From: Artemia franciscana
Taxonomy: Eukaryota; Arthropoda; Branchiopoda; Anostraca; Artemiidae
DNA length: 64,000 bases
Assembly (NCBI RefSeq): GCF_032884065.1
Contig: NC_088866.1
Coordinates: 54,692,068 to 54,756,067, forward strand
Direction of reading: 5' to 3'
In this document: positions 24,845 to 35,849 of the stretch, in pieces
How positions within the stretch are numbered: position 1 is the first letter of the stretch
How the letters are laid out: every line of letters starts with the position of its first letter
The notes under the pieces: generated by a model
Told to the model about the DNA's origin: nothing
What the model saw: the letters and a program-made list of their open reading frames with translations, nothing else
Database searches by the model: none
Program-made: the position numbers and the translations under genes

Positions 24845-25295
24845 TGGCCGAAAGTTTCGACCTGTCAACCCAAGCCCCCCTTTAACGTTGTCCGATCGGG
24901 CTGAAATTCACAAGTTAAGGTCCCCTAGGGCCCAGGAGCTTATCCGCGAAATTTCAGCTTGATCCGATAACTCCTTCCCTGTTTTCCAGAAACCACGCAT
25001 AGCCACTAAAAATTCATTTACTTTTTTTTTCCTAGACGCCTACAGGTCACATCCGACATCGGATCTGGGTGTACGAAGACTCATTCGATGCGGAATTCTC
25101 CGAGTAAGTGCCCATGAAAGTTTCGTAGGAAAATCTTAACCCCCCGAAAGTTTCGACCCTCCAACCCCCCCACCCCTTTTAACGTTGTCCGATCGGGCTG
25201 AAATTCACAAGTTAAGGTCCCCTACGGCCCAGGAGCTTATCCGCGAAATTTCAGCTCGATCCGATGACTCCTTCCCTGTTTTCCAGAAACCACCC
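24845..25295 (+). repeat. Dispersed repeat, two copies 300 bp apart
   Basis: About 145 bp starting GAAAGTTTCGACC occurs at 24851 and 25148, including TTGTCCGATCGGGCTGAAAT and TTCCCTGTTTTCCAGAAACC. The two copies differ by a few bases. ORFs at 24741-25517 follow this repeat and show no domain. It looks like part of an unclassified mobile element. Confidence 0.75.
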
Positions 25296-25384
25296 ATTAG
25301 CTATTTAATTAACGGATTTCTCTCCATAAGAGCCCATGTTAATTTGAAATTTTTAAAAGCTATTGAGAAGTTATATTTACACAC

Positions 25385-25463
25385 ATGCAAGTTATTAGCC
25401 CAGTTGGTAGAGCGTGAGACTTTTAATCCTCGGGTCAAGGGTTCAAGTCCATTACGGGAGGTT
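25385..25463 (+). mobile_element. tRNA-Lys-like SINE head or tRNA pseudogene
   Basis: The sequence has box A (TAGCCCAGTTGGTAGAGCG), an anticodon arm centred on CTTTTAAT (UUU, Lys) and box B (GGGTTCAAGTCC), followed by a T run. The acceptor arms do not pair and the T stem has a mismatch, so a working tRNA-Lys is unlikely. A downstream repeat shared with 26.2 kb begins at 25486, which suggests a SINE or a composite element. Confidence 0.5.
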
Positions 25464-25485
25464 TTTTTTCACAACATCAAAAAAA

Positions 25486-26650
25486 TTTTGATAACACCTG
25501 GACAGCTTATCATTTGAGAGATAATAGAATATTAGCTTCTTATGAGCAAAAGAAACATTTCGGTCATTCTATCTATTTTTTTTTCTATTTTATACAATGA
25601 TTTAAAAGCGGGGGGGGGGGGGTTCCTCTCCTAATTCCTGTACGAGGAGTACAGGAATTATTAAATTACATCCACCATGGATTGTAGAAAAACGTACAGA
25701 ATTAATATGAAAATAAATTAAACCTGTACAAAAGAGTCTTTAAAAGCGGGGGGTTTGCCTCTCCTAATAGTCTTCTTATAGTCCTAATAGTCTAATAGTC
25801 CCATGTTAATTTTTGAAATTCTTAAAAGTTACGAATATCAACATTCAAGTACATCAAAATAATCAGCTCGGCACGGCGAGAATGACTGCAAGCATCATAC
25901 AAATCCAGCTCCATTCCAGATGTCCGAAATAAGTGTGATATAAATGTGCTTTAAGTATATATTTTATAGCCTTTAAGTGCTCATTGCCAATTTTTAGGCG
26001 AATTTTCAAATGTTTTGAAGAAGTTTAAGTTTTTCTCGATTTAATGAAACGTGGATATTTACTTATTTTATATAAATAGTTGCTAAATAAGATAAATAAT
26101 ATATAATTTACTATAATTACCTAAAGATGTTTCCTATATGAGAAGGCATTTTTAGAATAAATTCTTTATTATAGGCTTTTGGACGTAGCGATCAAAATAA
26201 AAGTGTATACTTTTGTTAACACCTGGACTGCTTATCATTTGAGAGATAACAGAATATTAGCTTCTTATGAGCAAAAGAAACGTTTCGGTCATTCTATCTA
26301 TTTTTTTTCTATTTTATACAATGATTTAAAAGTGGGGGGGTTGGGGGGCGGCCGCCCCCCAAACCCCCAGCTTTTAAAGACTCTTTTGTACAGGTTTTTT
26401 GTTTTTTTGCTAACCCCCCGCTCTTGGCTTCGGAAAGGCCCTCTTTTAATTAACAAAAAATTGAAATGAATGAATAATGGAATAACTTCGAAAAATGTTA
26501 AACACAAGAGGACAGGAGAACCATTGCGCCGAAACTAGTAATTAGTAACAATGAAGTCCCCCCACAAAAAAAAACTGTACAAAAGAGTCTTTAAAAGCTG
26601 GGGGTTTGGGGGGCGGCAGCCCCCCAACTGCCTCTTCTAATTCCTGTACG
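25486..26650 (+). repeat. Repeat cluster with G-rich modules, direct and inverted
   Basis: About 115 bp (ATTTGAGAGATAA(T/C)AGAATA and onward) is present at 25510-25605 and 26235-26330. The block TGTACAAAAGAGTCTTTAAA, with a following G-rich tract, occurs at 25729 and 26575 and in reverse complement at about 26369-26394. A palindromic GGGGGGCGGCCGCCCCCC lies at 26342-26359. The 26358-26394 and 26575-26625 stretches form an inverted pair. No coding sequence was recognised. Confidence 0.75.
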
Positions 26651-27747
26651 TTTTAAGGTTCGACTTTGGGACGCAGCCTCTTTAACTCTTTAAGAAAACG
26701 AAGTTTTTTTCATATTATTAATAGATATAGATATAATAGATATTAATAGATAAAGTAGATATTAAGCGAAACACACAGAGGATATTGTCAGCCAAGATTA
26801 AAAAGAGTAAATCCAACACATGGAAAATAAAAAGCATGACAGAGAGTATTGTTTAACAGTATAACTTATGTTAATTTTGACAGGAACTAGTTACTGCTTG
26901 ACCTTGACTGGCATCCATAACTTCATCAACATCTAGAACTTTATGGACCTAACTTCATGAACATGAACATGGCATCCATAACTTCATAAACATGAACATA
27001 TGCAACGGCTTTCACCGTGGTAGAGCCAATCACAGTCTCAGAGCGAACCAAACAGGCAGAAGCCTCCATGCGGGTTCATATCGTTCGTCATGACTGAAGG
27101 CCAATCTTTTTCTCTGGTCCCTAGGTCGATGTTTCTAGTTTTCAAGCGGTTGTGCTTTTAACAGTGGACTCTAAAAGCAGTTACAGATGTCCTTATTGGA
27201 TACTCGTCCTACAGGAAGATCCCTGGTAAATCTTTGACGGGTGCCAGACATGGCCTCGAAACCTCTAAAATTCTTTTTTTTTTCTCCTTTTCTATACGTA
27301 AGCACATGATAGGCGGGATGACCAAGAATAAGTTGTTTCATTGCAAGTTTTAGCTCAGCATTAAGGCTAGGTTAAGCTTTCAATTAAAAATGAGGATTCA
27401 ATTTTAGCAAAATTTGAATTTCCTTATTTTCTGAACAAATACACCCAGCGACATTACTCTATCTGTCGGAGCATTGTAGAACATAAATATACTCTTAAAA
27501 ATTCCGTACATTTTTTTTAAGCTTAATATACTGCCCAAAGATTGACACTCGCTAATAACTAAATGCACTCATAAACAAACAAAATAATTAAAAAGATATC
27601 ATTCTTAACCACCGTTATATATTCCTGGTGCAAAAACACAAATAACATATTTCAACGTTACATAGAAAGTCTTTTTCTTTTGGTTTTATTGTTTGTTCTA
27701 AGGTTTAGTTATTTATAAAGTCCTGTGGACTTTTATCTGTATTTTTA

Positions 27748-27800
27748 TCCTGCGCTGAAGCGGTCGGGGATCTCGATCGAAATATTTACAAATCTTTTTT
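27748..27800 (+). ncRNA. Degenerate hammerhead-like motif
   Basis: CTGAAGC at 27755-27761 has one change from CUGANGA. It is followed by GGTCG (27762-27766) pairing with CGATC (27774-27778) across a 7-nt loop, directly before GAAA (27779-27782). The stem II geometry is good but the core is mutated. Confidence 0.15.
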
Positions 27801-28248
27801 TTTTTATTTTTCACTGGCTGTTTTACCCTCGTTTTCTCTTCTTTGCGAATTTTTCCTTCGTTATGCTAAAACACCAAAATAAAAACAGAACTACACTTGA
27901 AGCGAAATGCGTCCTGCACAGTACGTGCAACAAAAATGCCACGCTGTAAATTACAGATTCAATTCATTCGTTAAAATACAAACGGCAAAACTCGAAATCT
28001 CTTGTTGGGGTAGAAAGCCATTTCTCTATGATTGTATCGATAGCTCAGTTCAGAATTTTCAACGCAAGCTATGAACTGCTATAGCGTATGAACTTGCGTT
28101 TGTGCTTAAAAAAAAAAAAAAAAAAAAAACAAGAAAAAAAACAAAGACGAATGAAATATTACATAAAACACAAAAACTGACAGTTTTTGCGTGAAAACAT
28201 AGATGTGTGAGCCCAGCGTGGTAGCTTATATACCACATGAAATCTCAC

Positions 28249-28353
28249 CTTAACTTCAGGCTTAGCCAACTTCTTAGCATTTTGGAGCATCTGAGTGAAA
28301 TATTCGAATACTTTCTCTTCTTGTAGTTTATCGACCAGAAACTGGAAGTTTTC
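28249..28353 (-). CDS. NCAPD2: Condensin CAP-D2 exon after the Cnd1 domain
   Basis: This 105-nt exon (35 codons, phase 0 at both ends) has an acceptor preceded by an uninterrupted run of about 20 T on the minus strand and a GTGAGA donor. The peptide starts ENFQFLVDKLQEEKVFEYF and ends KKLAKPEVK. It follows directly after SLRKVQ of the previous exon. Animal CAP-D2 has a matching LRKMLDNFD ... FGDKLSDE ... KPEGK stretch at this place. It lies about 450 bp from one end of the 99-bp minisatellite array (28801-31625). Confidence 0.92.
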
Positions 28354-28800
28354 CTAAAAAAAAAAAAAAAAAAAAATTGCAAGACATTAAACAATTAAAA
28401 AACTAAAAAACAGTAATACTTCTAATTAGTTAGTAATCATTATTGATATTTACCGACATTACTAACACAACGTTAAAATTGATTGAACATAGGTGCTTGC
28501 AACAAACTATTCAGGGAAATATGCCAAGCAATATTCCCATGGGGATGGAAAGGAAAAGAACAAACACTTCTCATTCGTTTTGAAAAGATTCACGTGACTA
28601 ACCTTAAAGATGATTTTCTTCTTTCCCTCTGAATATATGTGTGCGAATAAATATTTAGGTTGGTTAGAATAGAAACTAAAATCACCATTCCTCTGATTTT
28701 AATAAAACTATAAAAAAAAAATGTTTGGATTTATCTCAACGACTGTCAGCCGTAGCTTCTGGTTTGAAACCCATTCTATACTCAACACCTGAAAGGCTTC

Positions 28801-31625
28801 CGATTGTTTTTTGAGCTGCTGGAGAACAGATTCTATATCTTGCACTAAAAGTAGTATCTTGTACTCTTGAAAAAAAGTATCTTGTACTCTTGTACTATAT
28901 CTTGTTTTTGAGCTGCTGGAGAACAGATTCTATATCTTGTACTAAAAGCAATATCTTATACTATTGAAAAAAAGTATCTTGTACTCTTGTACTATGTCTT
29001 GTTTTTTTGAGCTGCTGGAGAACAGATTCTATATCTTGTACTAAAAGTAGTATCTTGTACTATTGAAAAAAAGTATCTTGTACTCTTGTACTATATCTTG
29101 TTTTTTGAGCTGCTGGAGAACAGATTCTATATCTTGTACTAAAAGCAATATCTTGTACTATTGAAAAAAAAGTATCTTGTACTCTTGTACTATGTCTTGT
29201 TTTTTGAGCTGCTGGAAAACAGATTCTATATCTTGTACTAAAAGTAGTATCTTGTACTATTGAAAAAAAGTATCTTGTACTCTTGTACTATATCTTGTTT
29301 TTTGAGCTGCTGGAGAACAGATTCTATATCTTGTACTAAAAGCAATATCTTGTACTATTGAAAAAAAGTATCTTGTACTCTTGTACTATGTCTTGTTTTT
29401 TTGAGCTGCTGGAGAACAGATTCTATATCTTGTACTAAAAGTAGTATCTTGTACTATTGAAAAAAAGTATCTTGTACTCTTGTACTATATCTTGTTTTTT
29501 GAGCTGCTGGAGAACAGATTCTATATCTTGTACTAAAAGTAGTATCTTGTACTCTTGAAAAAAAGTATCTTGTACTCTTGTACTATATCTTGTTTTTTGA
29601 GCTGCTGGAGAACAGATTCTATATCTTGTACTAAAAGCAGTATCTTGTACTATTGAAAAAAAATATCCTGTACTCTTGTACTACATCTTGTTTTTTGAGC
29701 TGCTGGAGAACAGATTCTATATCTTGTACTAAAAGTAGTATCTTGTACTCTTGAAAAAAAGTATCTTGTACTCTTGTACTATATCTTGTTTTTTGAGCTG
29801 CTGGAGAACAGATCCTATATCTTGTACTAAAAGTAGTATCCTGTACTATTGAAAAAAAGTATCTTGTACTCTTGTACTATATCTTGTTTTTTGAGCTGCT
29901 GGAGAACAGATTCTATATCTTGTACTAAAAGCAATATCTTGTACTATTGAAAAAAAGTATCTTGTACTCTTGTACTATGTCTTGTTTTTTTGAGCTGCTG
30001 GAGAACAGATTCTATATCTTGTACTAAAAGTAGTATCTTGTACTCTTGAAAAAAAGTATCTTGTACTCTTGTACTATATCTTGTTTTTTGAGCTGCTGGA
30101 GAACAGATTCTACATCTTGTACTAAAAGCAATATCTTGTACTATTGAAAAAAAGTATCTTGTACTCTTGTACTATGTCTTGTTTTTTTGAGCTACTGGAG
30201 AACAGATTCTATATCTTGTACTAAAAGTAGTATCTTGTACTATTGAAAAAAAGTATCTTGTACTCTTGTACTATATCTTGTTTTTTGAGCTGCTGGAGAA
30301 TAGATTCTATATCTTGTACTAAAAACAGTATCTTGTACTATTGAAAAAAAAGTATCTTGTACTCTTGTACTATATCTTGTTTTTTGAGCTGCTGGAGAAC
30401 AGATTCTATATCTTGTACTAAAAGCAATATCTTGTACTATTGAAAAAAAGTATCTTGTACTCTTGTACTATGTCTTGTTTTTTTGAGCTGCTGGAGAACA
30501 GATTCTATATCTTGTACTAAAAGTAGTATCTTGTACTATTGAAAAAAAGTATCTTGTACTCTTGTACTATATCTTGTTTTTTGAGCTGCTGGAGAATAGA
30601 TTCTATATCTTGTACTAAAAGCAGTATCTTGTACTATTGAAAAAAAGTATCCTGTACTCTTGTACTATATCTTGTTTTTTTTAGCTGCTGGAGAACAGAT
30701 TCTATATCTTGTACTAAAAGTAGTATCTTGTACTATTGAAAAAAAGTATCTTGTACTCTTGTACTATATCTTGTTTTTTGAGCTGCTGGAGAATAGATTC
30801 TATATCTTGTACTAAAAATAGTATCTTGTACTATTGAAAAAAAGTATCTTGTACTCTTGTACTATTGAAAAAAAGTATCCTGTACTCTTGTACTACATCT
30901 TGTTTTTTGAGCTGCTGGAGAACAGATTCTATATCTTGTACTAAAAGTAGTATCTTGTACTATTGAAAAAAAGTATCCTGTACTCTTGTACTACATCTTG
31001 TTTTTTGAGCTGCTGGAGAACAGATTCTATATCTTGTACTAAAAGTAGTATCTTGTACTATTGAAAAAAAGTATCTTGTACTCTTGTACTATATCTTGTT
31101 TTTTGAGCTGCTGGAGAATAGATTCTATATCTTGTACTAAAAGCAGTATCTTGTACTATTGAAAAAAAGTATCCTGTACTCTTGTACTACATCTTGTTTT
31201 TTGAGCTGCTGGAGAACAGATTCTATATCTTGTACTAAAAGTAGTATCTTGTACTATTGAAAAAAAGTATCTTGTACTCTTGTACTATATCTTGTTTTTT
31301 GAGCTGCTGGAGAATAGATTCTATATCTTGTACTAAAAGCAGTACCTTGTACTATTGAAAAAAAGTATCTTGTACTCTTGTACTATATCTTGTTTTTTGA
31401 GTTGCTGGAGAACAGAGTCTATATCTTGTACTAAAAGCAGTATCTTGTACTATTGAAAAAAAAAATCTTGTACTGTTGTACTATATCTTGTTTTTTGAGC
31501 TGCTGGAGAACAGAGTCTATATCTTGTGCTAAAAGCAGTATCTTGTACTATTGAAAAAAAGTATCCTGTACTCTTGTACTATATCTTGTTTTTTGAGCTG
31601 CTGGAGAACAGATTCTATATTTTGT
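28801..31625 (+). repeat. 99-bp minisatellite, 28-29 units
   Basis: The block GAGCTGCTGGAGAACAGA recurs about every 98-100 bp from 28811 to 31596. Units contain shorter internal repeats of TATCTTGTACT. Neighbouring units alternate between AAAAGTAGTATC and AAAAGCAATATC in the first part of the array (a two-unit higher-order repeat), while AAAAGCAGTATC dominates the last part. One unit near 30840-30900 has an extra 30-bp internal duplication. The array is within the intron 28354-35849. Confidence 0.95.
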
Positions 31626-31925
31626 ACATTCATTTTCGGCTACTCAAGAAAAATTAGACACTAAACTAATTGAAATTCATTCTCAATAAAAATGATGGCC
31701 TCGATTATATTCTCTAATCAAATGAAACGATGACAGTAGTCATCGGTGTACATACACAAAGATTTACAGGATTATAAGTCAAAAATTTTTACGGGTGAAT
31801 TGTCTGATTATACAAAGGAAGTACACCACGACCAGAGAGCAGAATTTTTCAAAATGAAGGAAATGAGCGGTAAGGCTGAAACCATTCCGTAAGAAACTAC
31901 ATTACGAAGATCTTTTTCCATTTGG

Positions 31926-33110
31926 TATCATTTTCACGCTCGTTCAAATGATCTACATGAAGACTCAATACACTCTTTATTGCTTATCAACACATAGTTT
32001 AATTTAATCCTTAGCGAAACGTTAACACCTCTTCCGAGAGGAAAATTACCCTATCCGACTGTGTTTCCTCTATATTTACCCTCTGTGTTACCAAAGATCT
32101 CTATATTCATTCCAATTCAGCACAAACAGACAGGTAGGATGTTGGAGTTAACCCAGACCCCTACATTTGGGTAGTATCATCCCACCCATGAATTTTTACT
32201 GCCATTAACTGAGTAAAAAAATAGGCTGATACTAGAATCCATGTTCATTTGCATTGGTGTTGCCTATCACTGGCTGATAATTTCCTCTTTTCTTATAGAC
32301 TCTGTCCGTAATGGTCGTTCTCCAAGTAAAACTAGTGGATGTCTCAAGGATCTATCAAGGGATCTATCTAGTGGATGTCTCAAGGATCTATCAAGTACAC
32401 CAGAAACTGTCTGGCTGATTAGCCCATCCAATCAAGCTAAGCAACTTGAAAAAATTTATTTGAAAACAACTTTTCCAATTAAAAATCTAACGAACCGTAT
32501 TATTGATGAAAATTTAGTATCATTTTCACGCTCGTTCAAATGATCTACATGAAGACTCAATACACTCTTTATTGCTAATCAACACATAGTTTAATTTAAT
32601 CCTAAGCGAAACGTTAACACCTCTTCCGAGAGGAAAATTACCCTATCCGACTGTGTTTCCTCTATATTTACCCTCTGTGTTTCCAAAGATCTCTATATTC
32701 ATTCCAATTCAGCACAAACAGACAGGTAGGATGTTGGAGTTAACCCAGACCCCTACATTTGGGTAGTATCATCCCACCCATGAATTTTTACTGCCATTAA
32801 CTGAGTAAAAAAAATAGGCTGATACTAGAATCCATGTTCATTTGCATTGGTGTTGCCTATCACTGGCTGATAATTTCCTCTTTTCTTATAGACTCTGTCC
32901 GTAATGGTCGTTCTCCAAGTAAAACTAGTGGATGTCTCAAGGATCTATCAAGTACACCAGAAACTGTCTGGCTGATTAGCCCATCCAATCAAGCTAAGCA
33001 ACTTGAAAAAATTTATTTGAAAACAACTTTTCCAATTAAAAATCTAACGAACCGTGTTATTGATGAAACCAGTCTTGGCAAATGGCGGTGTAATACTTGT
33101 GGAAAGATTG
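31926..33110 (+). repeat. 592-bp tandem duplication carrying the exon copies
   Basis: The unit starting at 31926 (TATCATTTTCACGCTCG) recurs at 32518 and is nearly identical throughout, apart from the 30-bp insertion in copy one and single-base changes. A short segment matching the exon 3' end (TGAATTTTTACTGCCATTA) occurs three times, at 32189, 32781 and 33151. That implies an older duplication round before the latest one. Confidence 0.9.
32299..32510 (+). pseudogene. Truncated upstream copy of the unidentified exon
   Basis: This copy has the same acceptor and the same reading as 32892-33178 up to NLTNRIIDE, then breaks at the duplication junction, losing the CxxC end. It also contains an extra internal duplication of about 30 bp around 32345-32385, which repeats the GCLKDLS codons in frame. 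The reading frame stays open to 32543, ending in unrelated sequence. It is evidently a damaged tandem copy. Confidence 0.55.
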
Positions 33111-33178
33111 AAAATTCTTGTTATCTACTACAACTGCATAATCCCATACATGAATTTTTACTGCCATTAATTGAGTAA
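32892..33178 (+). CDS. Unidentified terminal-exon-like ORF, intact copy
   Basis: A 95-codon open stretch follows a good plus-strand acceptor (pyrimidine-rich, TTCTTATAG ending at 32891) and ends in TAA at 33178. The peptide begins SVRNGRSPSKTSG, contains ETVWLISPSNQAKQLEKIY and KNLTNRVIDE, then GKWRCNTCGK, and ends HEFLLPLIE. One CxxC pair suggests half of a zinc ribbon, but I do not recognise the family. No upstream plus-strand exon could be found, and the first ORF methionine lies in what looks like intron. It lies antisense within a condensin intron and is the second copy of a 592-bp tandem duplication. It could be the last exon of a nested gene, a transposed gene fragment, or part of a repeat. 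An 8-bp inverted repeat (33186-33193 with 33207-33214) follows the stop. Confidence 0.35.
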
Positions 33179-34529
33179 AAAAAATGCTGATACAATCTTA
33201 TTAATAGTATCAGCTTAATACTTATTGTGGAGCATTCCAACAGGACCATTCACAACCTTTTATCACGTTTTTATTGGAATAACCTTGTGAGTAGGTAGAT
33301 TGCCTAAGCAATAGAAAAAACATTGAACAGGGTCCTTTGACCAGAAAACTCAGACAATCTAAATGAATTTTTGGAGAAATGGGGAAAAAAATAGTGTTAA
33401 ATGAAGCTATATGATAAGCAACTAGCACAAGCTAAAAAAAAATTGAGCAGATGACAAAGACAATGGCGCTAAGTGAAGCTACATGGATGGACAAGAAACT
33501 AGTACCATCACATTTTTCTTTATAAAATTGAAAAAAAGTGCTTTATGTTGCTTGAAACAAAGATCTGACAAACCTTCGGCGTACTGCAGTTGTGTTTCAT
33601 TAAATAAATTGCTACCGCTATTAAATATCGGAGAAAATGTTACTTAAGATCCGAATAAATTTAATTTACAGCTGCTAAAAATAAATAGTTTTTGGTGCTG
33701 ATGCTGGACAACCAGTTAAGATTAGGCCCTCATTCAAGCATGTTTGTTGTAGTTCGAATAAGGAAGGTACTCCTTTCCTTTTGTTTTTCCTTCTCTTCTT
33801 TTGCAATTTTTTTGGAAATACTGGCTTACTTCTCTCCTTGTTGATTGTTCATTTCTTTTTCTTTTTTTTTTTATCTCAGAACTCTTTAAGAACCTTTTTA
33901 ATACATAGTAAAACCTCAGAGACTCCATCGAAACCATTTTCTACGATTTAATCAGCCTTCCTCCCCCATCCCCAATCTCAAAGTCACTCCTCCCCCAAGT
34001 ATATTGCCTCGGTCCCCCCAGCCATAAAACAAAACAAGGCAGATTTTCCAAAACCCTAAAGTAGATCCATCCTCCTGCGCAGGTATTTCTGTAAAAGATA
34101 TTACCTGAGCAAACACTAAAAAAAAAAAAAAAATAAAAAAAAAAAAAATAAATAAAAAAAAAAAAAAAAAACGGATAAAAGTCAAGTCACAATGAAAAAT
34201 GAAGTCAAAATTAAATGAGCATTTGTGTTGTTTATGGCTGAATCACTGAATGTATACATGGGTGATACTGAAGAAACTTTTAAAATTAGTCTGACATTAA
34301 AAAATTGAAAGCACTCTTGCGGGACATTTTGTGTGGAACAGGAAAATTACATCCATCCCCTCAACAAAAAATTGGGAGAACTAGTTTCTTTTGGTTATTT
34401 AACTTCATAGTTCTACGTGGAAATGCTAATGAAAATGTAATATTGCCTATAAACCACTAATTTTGAAATGGCAAAAGAAAATGTTAGAAAACCATGGTTT
34501 TCAGGCATGAATAGACGCAAGAAAGATGT

Positions 34530-34941
34530 TAACTATTCGTAAGATATTCGTTAAGATGGATTTAAAGCTAAAACCCCACAGTTGAATCAGGAACGCCTCG
34601 ACGTGGCATCTATGTAGATTTTCTAATAGTACATGTATAACCCTCCATCAGAGGAGCTATCAAAGCTCGTTCCTAATAGAACAAAGTCCTTGCGTCCAAC
34701 TTACCGAGGTACAGTTCCTTAGGACTACCTTGAGCAGGGTACTCCCCGCCAAGAATATCTAAAAACGAGTTATGACGGACGATAGGTTGACACATTGAAT
34801 AGATTGCCGGTATAGGTAATCCCAGAAAATCTTTCCCTTGACACGTTCAAGAGAAGCTATAACGAATACCTCTTGTCAGAAAATGAGGTAATTGCCAGGA
34901 CTAGCGGCAAATCATCATCTGTGATGGAACCGTTCAGCCAG

Positions 34942-35015
<74 letters not shown>

Positions 35016-35230
35016 CGATCCTAACGTTATCGTAAAATAACCATCCTAAGATGGAATGCAACGTAAACCTCAAATGAATGATCAATTAAAATACAGATAT
35101 TCTTTAAGACGGATCTTTACGTTACCCTCAAATAAATGATTATTGGAAGTACAGGTATTCGTTAAGATGGACCTTAATGTTATCGTAAAATAACGACCTT
35201 AAGATAGTCTTTTACCTAAGATAGTAAAAA
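34530..35230 (+). repeat. Degenerate ~105-bp minisatellite, left part
   Basis: Variants of CGTTAAGATGGA, CGTTATCGTAAAATAACGA and GTAAACCTCAAATGAATGA recur through 34545-34560 and 35010-35220, on both sides of a (TA)n tract. The same repeat continues after the LINE fragment at 35590-35840. Confidence 0.7.
34944..35015 (+). repeat. (TA)n microsatellite
   Basis: About 36 perfect TA units inside the degenerate ~105-bp minisatellite. Confidence 0.95.
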
Positions 35231-35232
35231 AA

Positions 35233-35580
35233 ATGACCCAGCCAATTACCGACCTTTATTCTTTCTTCTTTTTTTCCAAAATTTATGAGAAGGTACTTCA
35301 TAAACTAATGTATAACCATCTTCAAGAGCAGTACATACTTTGCGAAACGCAGTTCGGTTTTCTGATAGGACTTTTAACGGATCTAGCCATCCTAAAGTTA
35401 GGTGATCGGGTAAATGATGCATTTCATAAAGGCCTAATTTCTCCAGCATTATTTTTAGATATTAAAAAGGCATTCGATACTATTGATCATGATAAGTTGT
35501 TATATATTCTTAAATCAAATGGGATAGATAATGCCCTAGCCAAGCACTCATTTCGTGCTTTTCTGGCTGGAATGTCATAT
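35233..35580 (+). mobile_element. CR1/jockey-like LINE RT fragment
   Basis: The plus strand reads FSKIYEKVLHKLMYNHLQEQ, ILCETQFGFLIGLLTDLAIL and FLDIKKAFDTIDHDKLLY, i.e. RT motifs 1, 2 and A with the motif A Asp present. It ends abruptly after LKSNGID and lacks the YADD half. It is the only clear LINE piece on the plus strand, opposite to the host gene, and it sits inside a degenerate minisatellite that continues on both sides. Confidence 0.85.
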
Positions 35581-35589
35581 TCTGAAGAT

Positions 35590-35846
35590 TTTTGCGTTTA
35601 AATAAATAAATATGGAATGGAATGGAACTTCACGTAAACCTCAAAGGAATTATTAATGAAAATACAAATATTCGTTAAGTTGAGACTTAACGTTATCGTA
35701 AAAAAAAAACGATCCTAAAATGAAACGAAAATTAAACCTAAAATGAATAAAAAATGTAAATGCAGATATTCGTTAAGATGGATTTTAACGTTATTGCAAA
35801 ATAGAATCCTAATATAAAACGAAAAATAGCTTAAAATCAATAGAAA
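35590..35846 (+). repeat. Degenerate ~105-bp minisatellite, right part against a splice donor
   Basis: About two and a half units with ATTCGTTAAG, AACGTTATCG and AAACCT(C/A)AAA. The last recognisable unit runs up to the intron side of the condensin exon donor at 35849. The LINE fragment 35233-35580 separates this part from the left part. Confidence 0.7.
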
Positions 35847-35849
35847 TAC

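Larger units (their letters stand above)
23987..28248 (-). other. Condensin intron, ~4.3 kb
   Basis: It contains an AT-rich block (24420-24670), the repeat pair at 24.85-25.3 kb, the tRNA-Lys-like sequence, the G-rich repeat cluster and a degenerate hammerhead-like motif. The span 26660-27740 shows coding-like composition around 27010-27260 but no recognisable protein. Confidence 0.75.
28354..35849 (-). other. Condensin intron, ~7.5 kb
   Basis: It is largely the 99-bp array, the duplicated antisense exon-like ORF and the degenerate minisatellite with the LINE fragment. The span 33220-34530 has A/T runs (33850-33870, 34118-34170) and no recognisable gene. Confidence 0.8.

Noticed and set aside
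25385..25463. A functional tRNA-Lys (UUU) gene
   Set aside because: Box A, anticodon arm and box B are good, but the 5' and 3' acceptor strands do not pair and the T stem has a mismatch.
28801..31625. A CRISPR-like array
   Set aside because: Units are contiguous 99-bp repeats without unique spacers, in a eukaryotic intron.
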